A stretch of 64,000 bases of DNA, taken from assembly GCF_018842675.1 (NCBI RefSeq), contig NZ_JAGTWO010000004.1:930001-994000 (forward strand), in the 5' to 3' direction. The DNA comes from Candidatus Pantoea bituminis (GTDB taxonomy: Bacteria > Pseudomonadota > Gammaproteobacteria > Enterobacterales > Enterobacteriaceae). Each line of letters begins with the position of its first letter. The stretch's first letter is position 1. The position numbers and the translations under genes are program-made. Under the pieces are notes generated by a model. The model worked only from the letters and a program-made list of their open reading frames with translations, was not told where the DNA came from and ran no database searches. This document shows positions 61,542 through 64,000 of this stretch, in pieces.

Positions 61542-62734
61542 TTATGACCAAGCCAATACCAAACCGGCAATGGCGGCAGACAACACGCTGACCAGTGTTG
61601 AGCCGTACAGCAGCTTCAGGCCGAAGCGTGAAACCACATTACCTTGCTCTTCGTTCAGACCCTTAATGGCACCGGCTACAATCCCGATAGAGGAGAAGTT
61701 AGCGAAGGAAACCAGGAACACTGAAAGAATACCTTCTGAGTGCGGCGACAGCTGACCCGCCACTTTCTGCAGATCCATCATTGCCACAAACTCATTGGAA
61801 ACCAGTTTGGTTGCCATGATGCTGCCCACTTGCAGCGCTTCCCCGAAGGCACACCCATCATCCAGGCAAACGGGAAGAAGACGTAACCCAACACACCCTG
61901 GAAGCTAATGCCGAAGATAAGATCAAACAATGCATTCAGGCCGGAAATCAGGGCGATAAAACCGATCAGCATCGCCGCGACGATAATCGCAACGCGGAAA
62001 CCGGCGAGGATATATTCGCCCAACATTTCGAAGAAGCTCTGGCCTTTATGTAAATCCTGTAATTGCAGATCTTCTTCGCTGTCTATGCGGTACGGGTTAA
62101 TCAGCGACAGCACGATAAAGGTGCTGAACATGTTAAGCACCAGCGCGGCCACCACATATTTTGGCTGCAGCATCGTCATGTACGCGCCGACGATTGACAT
62201 CGACACAGTAGACATGGCTGTTGCTGCCATGGTGTACATGCGGCGTTGTGACATCTTGCCGAGAATATCCTTATAGGCGATGAAGTTTTCTGACTGTCCC
62301 AAAATCAGAGAGCTAACGGCGTTAAAGGATTCCAGCTTACCCATACCATTAACCTTTGACAGCACGGTACCGATGCCACGAATAACCCACGGCAGAATGC
62401 GGAAGTGCTGAAGAATACCGATCAGCGCAGAGATAAAGACAATCGGGCACAACACATTAAGGAAGAAGAAGGCGAGGCCTTTCTCACTCATGTTGCCAAA
62501 AACGAAGTTCGTCCCTTCTGCGGCGTATTTCAACAGATGGTCAAATATCCCGGCAAAACCTTGCACAAATCCAAGACCTGCTTCGGAGTTAAGGAAGAAC
62601 CACGCCAGCAAGACTTCAATAACCAGAAGCTGAACGATGTAACGAATGCGAATACTTTTACGATCGTGGCTGACCAACAAGGCCAACACGCCGACTACCA
62701 CTAGTGCTAAAAGAAAATGCAAAACAGGGGACAT
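61542..62734 (-). pseudogene. nupC: NupC, nucleoside/proton symporter, frameshifted near the C-terminus
   Basis: The first ~300 residues are a normal concentrative nucleoside transporter ([39 protein letters not shown]-region and [11 protein letters not shown]). At 61841-61844 one base is missing (four C, should be five on the plus strand). With it, [24 protein letters not shown] continues to AGLVLAWS, 397 residues (E. coli NupC 400). It imports pyrimidine nucleosides and adenosine. Divergent from mntH, in the E. coli order. Confidence 0.9.
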
Positions 62735-62780
62735 GTTTGCTCCAAATTTGAGGAGAGTTGTATTTTGCTGCGTATTCTAT

Positions 62781-62792
62781 GTAACGCGTTAC
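62781..62792. promoter_or_regulatory. GTAACGCGTTAC palindrome upstream of nupC
   Basis: A perfect 12-bp palindrome with a central CG, as is usual for LacI/GalR-family operators. CytR controls nupC in E. coli, and its octamers differ somewhat, so the regulator is uncertain. Confidence 0.4.
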
Positions 62793-62978
62793 TTAAAAAC
62801 GAGATCTGTACCACAATATAAGTATTCGCTATCACGCTATTTCTCAGAAAACTCTCACCGTTCACGTCTTGTTTACAAAAAGTACACAGCGAATATCCAC
62901 AAACTTATTGTCTATAATTTGAACCGCGAGTAGAGTGAAACGGTTGTTCACATTTTATCAGGCACTTTCTTTGCCTCA

Positions 62979-63000
62979 AGGTATAGCAAAGGCTATACTT
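62979..63000 (+). promoter_or_regulatory. MntR (manganese) operator upstream of mntH
   Basis: GTATAGC-AAAG-GCTATAC is a perfect inverted repeat that keeps the core ATAGCNNNNGCTAT of the E. coli MntR box. It lies about 103 bases before the mntH start, where manganese-MntR would block transcription. Confidence 0.75.
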
Positions 63001-63102
63001 TATAGCACTATCTATTAGAACAATAATCATAACCAAATTTTAATGGTAAAGGCGGACCCGTAAACTGCACGGGTGAACTTACGTTCAGACAGGATAGAAA
63101 TT

Positions 63103-64000
63103 ATGTTTGAAAGCCGTGCCGCCGAGCGAGCCGCTCGCGGAGCAAGAAAAGTAAAACTTGCATTGTTAGGGCCCGCTTTTATCGCCGCTATTGGCTATAT
63201 CGATCCGGGTAACTTTGCGACCAATATTCAGGCTGGTGCTGCCTATGGCTACAAATTGCTGTGGGTGGTGGTCTGGGCCAACATCATGGCGATGTTGATC
63301 CAGTTAATGTCAGCCAAGCTGGGCATCGCCACAGGTAAAAACCTGGCGGAGCACATCCGAGATCGCTTTCCCCGGCCTGCAGTCTGGTTTTATTGGGTGC
63401 AGGCGGAAATCATCGCCATGGCCACCGATCTGGCTGAATTTATCGGGGCAGCACTCGGCTTCAAATTATTATTAGGCATCTCGCTGATGCAAGGCGCGGT
63501 GCTCACCGGTATCGCCACCTTCCTGATATTGATGCTACAAAGCCGTGGGCAAAAACCGCTTGAGCTGGTGATTGGTGGCTTGCTGCTGTTTGTTGCAGCG
63601 GCCTATATCGTTGAGCTGTTCTTCTCGCAGCCCAAAGTCAGCGAACTGGTAATGGGGATGGCGCTGCCATCATTACCGACTTCTGATGCGGTATTCCTTG
63701 CGGCTGGCGTATTAGGCGCAACCATCATGCCGCACGTTATCTATCTGCATTCAGCCTTAACCCAAGGTGACACGCGCGGCACTAAAGGCGAGCGATATTC
63801 CTCAACTAAGTTAGATGTGGCGATTGCCATGACGATTGCCGGCTTTGTGAATCTGGCCATGATGGCGACGGCCGCGGCGGCATTTCACTTCAGCGGCCAC
63901 AGCGGAATCGCCGATCTCGATCAGGCTTATCTCACGCTGCAACCGTTATTGGGCCATGCCGCAGCCACCGTTTTTGGTTTGAGTCTGGTGGCTGCCGGTC
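63103..64000 (+). CDS. mntH: MntH, manganese/divalent metal Nramp transporter (N-terminal part)
   Basis: 299 codons up to the window edge (E. coli MntH 412). Nramp hallmarks: DPGN at residues 34-37 in [12 protein letters not shown] (helix 1) and MPH in [12 protein letters not shown] (helix 6), both metal-coordinating. About seven helices are inside. The first 16 residues are basic and differ from E. coli, a common variable tail. RBS AGGATAG. It imports Mn(II) and some Fe(II) with protons; MntR, Fur and OxyR control it in E. coli. Confidence 0.93.
   Translation, partial: MFESRAAERAARGARKVKLALLGPAFIAAIGYIDPGNFATNIQAGAAYGYKLLWVVVWANIMAMLIQLMSAKLGIATGKNLAEHIRDRFPRPAVWFYWVQAEIIAMATDLAEFIGAALGFKLLLGISLMQGAVLTGIATFLILMLQSRGQKPLELVIGGLLLFVAAAYIVELFFSQPKVSELVMGMALPSLPTSDAVFLAAGVLGATIMPHVIYLHSALTQGDTRGTKGERYSSTKLDVAIAMTIAGFVNLAMMATAAAAFHFSGHSGIADLDQAYLTLQPLLGHAAATVFGLSLVAAG

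Larger units (their letters stand above)
62735..63102. other. Divergent nupC/mntH control region
   Basis: 368 bases, no gene. It holds a GTAACGCGTTAC palindrome nearer nupC, an MntR box nearer mntH, and AT-rich promoter DNA between them. Confidence 0.6.

Noticed and set aside
62934..62955. GTGAA-N7-TTCAC inverted repeat near mntH as a CRP site
   Set aside because: Core spacing does not fit TGTGA-N6-TCACA.

Overview
The window is a chromosomal segment of an enterobacterium, most likely Pantoea or another member of the Erwiniaceae. The inference rests on protein resemblance to Escherichia coli across the window and on gene order. The backbone follows the E. coli block dapE-yffB-ypfM-acrD-narQ ... 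nudK ... ypfG-tktB-talA-maeB-hemF-amiA-ypeA-yfeZ-yfeY-cysPTWAM-crr-ptsI-ptsH-cysK-cysZ-zipA-ligA-ypeB-yfeH-yfeR-tRNA(Lys,Val)-gltX-yfeC-tRNA(Ala)-nupC-mntH. Several non-E. coli modules are inserted in it. No phage, IS element, integron or CRISPR array was seen.

Layout. 0-4 kb: start of dapE, yffB, the tiny gene ypfM and the RND pump acrD. 4-14 kb: an anaerobic nitrate block with narP and narQ as neighbours, a DUF1471 stress-type protein, the asparagine permease ansP, and a compact periplasmic nitrate reductase operon napFDABC without napG/napH. Then nudK. 14-22 kb: an eight-gene allose-like sugar operon (DeoR regulator, binding protein, double ATPase, two permeases, AlsE-type epimerase, ROK kinase, PfkB kinase) with a good CRP site upstream. 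22-34 kb: ypfG, ampH, tktB-talA, maeB, hemF, amiA, ypeA, yfeZ, yfeY. 34-40 kb: sulfate/thiosulfate uptake cysPTWA and cysM, followed by a Cpx-like two-component pair that takes the place of E. coli pdxK. 41-52 kb: PTS genes, cysK, cysZ, zipA, ligA, ypeB, yfeH, yfeR and a FlxA-like gene. 53-57 kb: tRNA-Lys and three tRNA-Val, gltX, yfeC, a formate/nitrite-family channel and two tRNA-Ala. 57-61 kb: an organosulfur operon (SsuD-like monooxygenase, SsuA-like binding protein, cysteine dioxygenase, four-domain rhodanese). 61-64 kb: nupC and the start of mntH behind an MntR box.

Themes. Sulfur is prominent: cysPTWA brings in sulfate and thiosulfate, cysZ sulfate, cysK and cysM make cysteine, and the 57-61 kb operon appears to release or oxidise organic sulfur. 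Central sugar metabolism is also dense (tktB, talA, maeB, PTS, the sugar operon).

Caveat. Ten protein genes are broken by single missing bases (alsE, alsC, alsB and the deoR-type gene of the sugar operon, ypeA, yfeZ, cysP, cysK, cysZ, nupC). Two tRNA-Val genes also lack one base. Twelve coding breaks are all repaired by adding one base, mostly in a homopolymer. This points to sequencing or assembly error more than to real gene decay. I list these genes as pseudogenes because they are broken as read, and describe the intended product.
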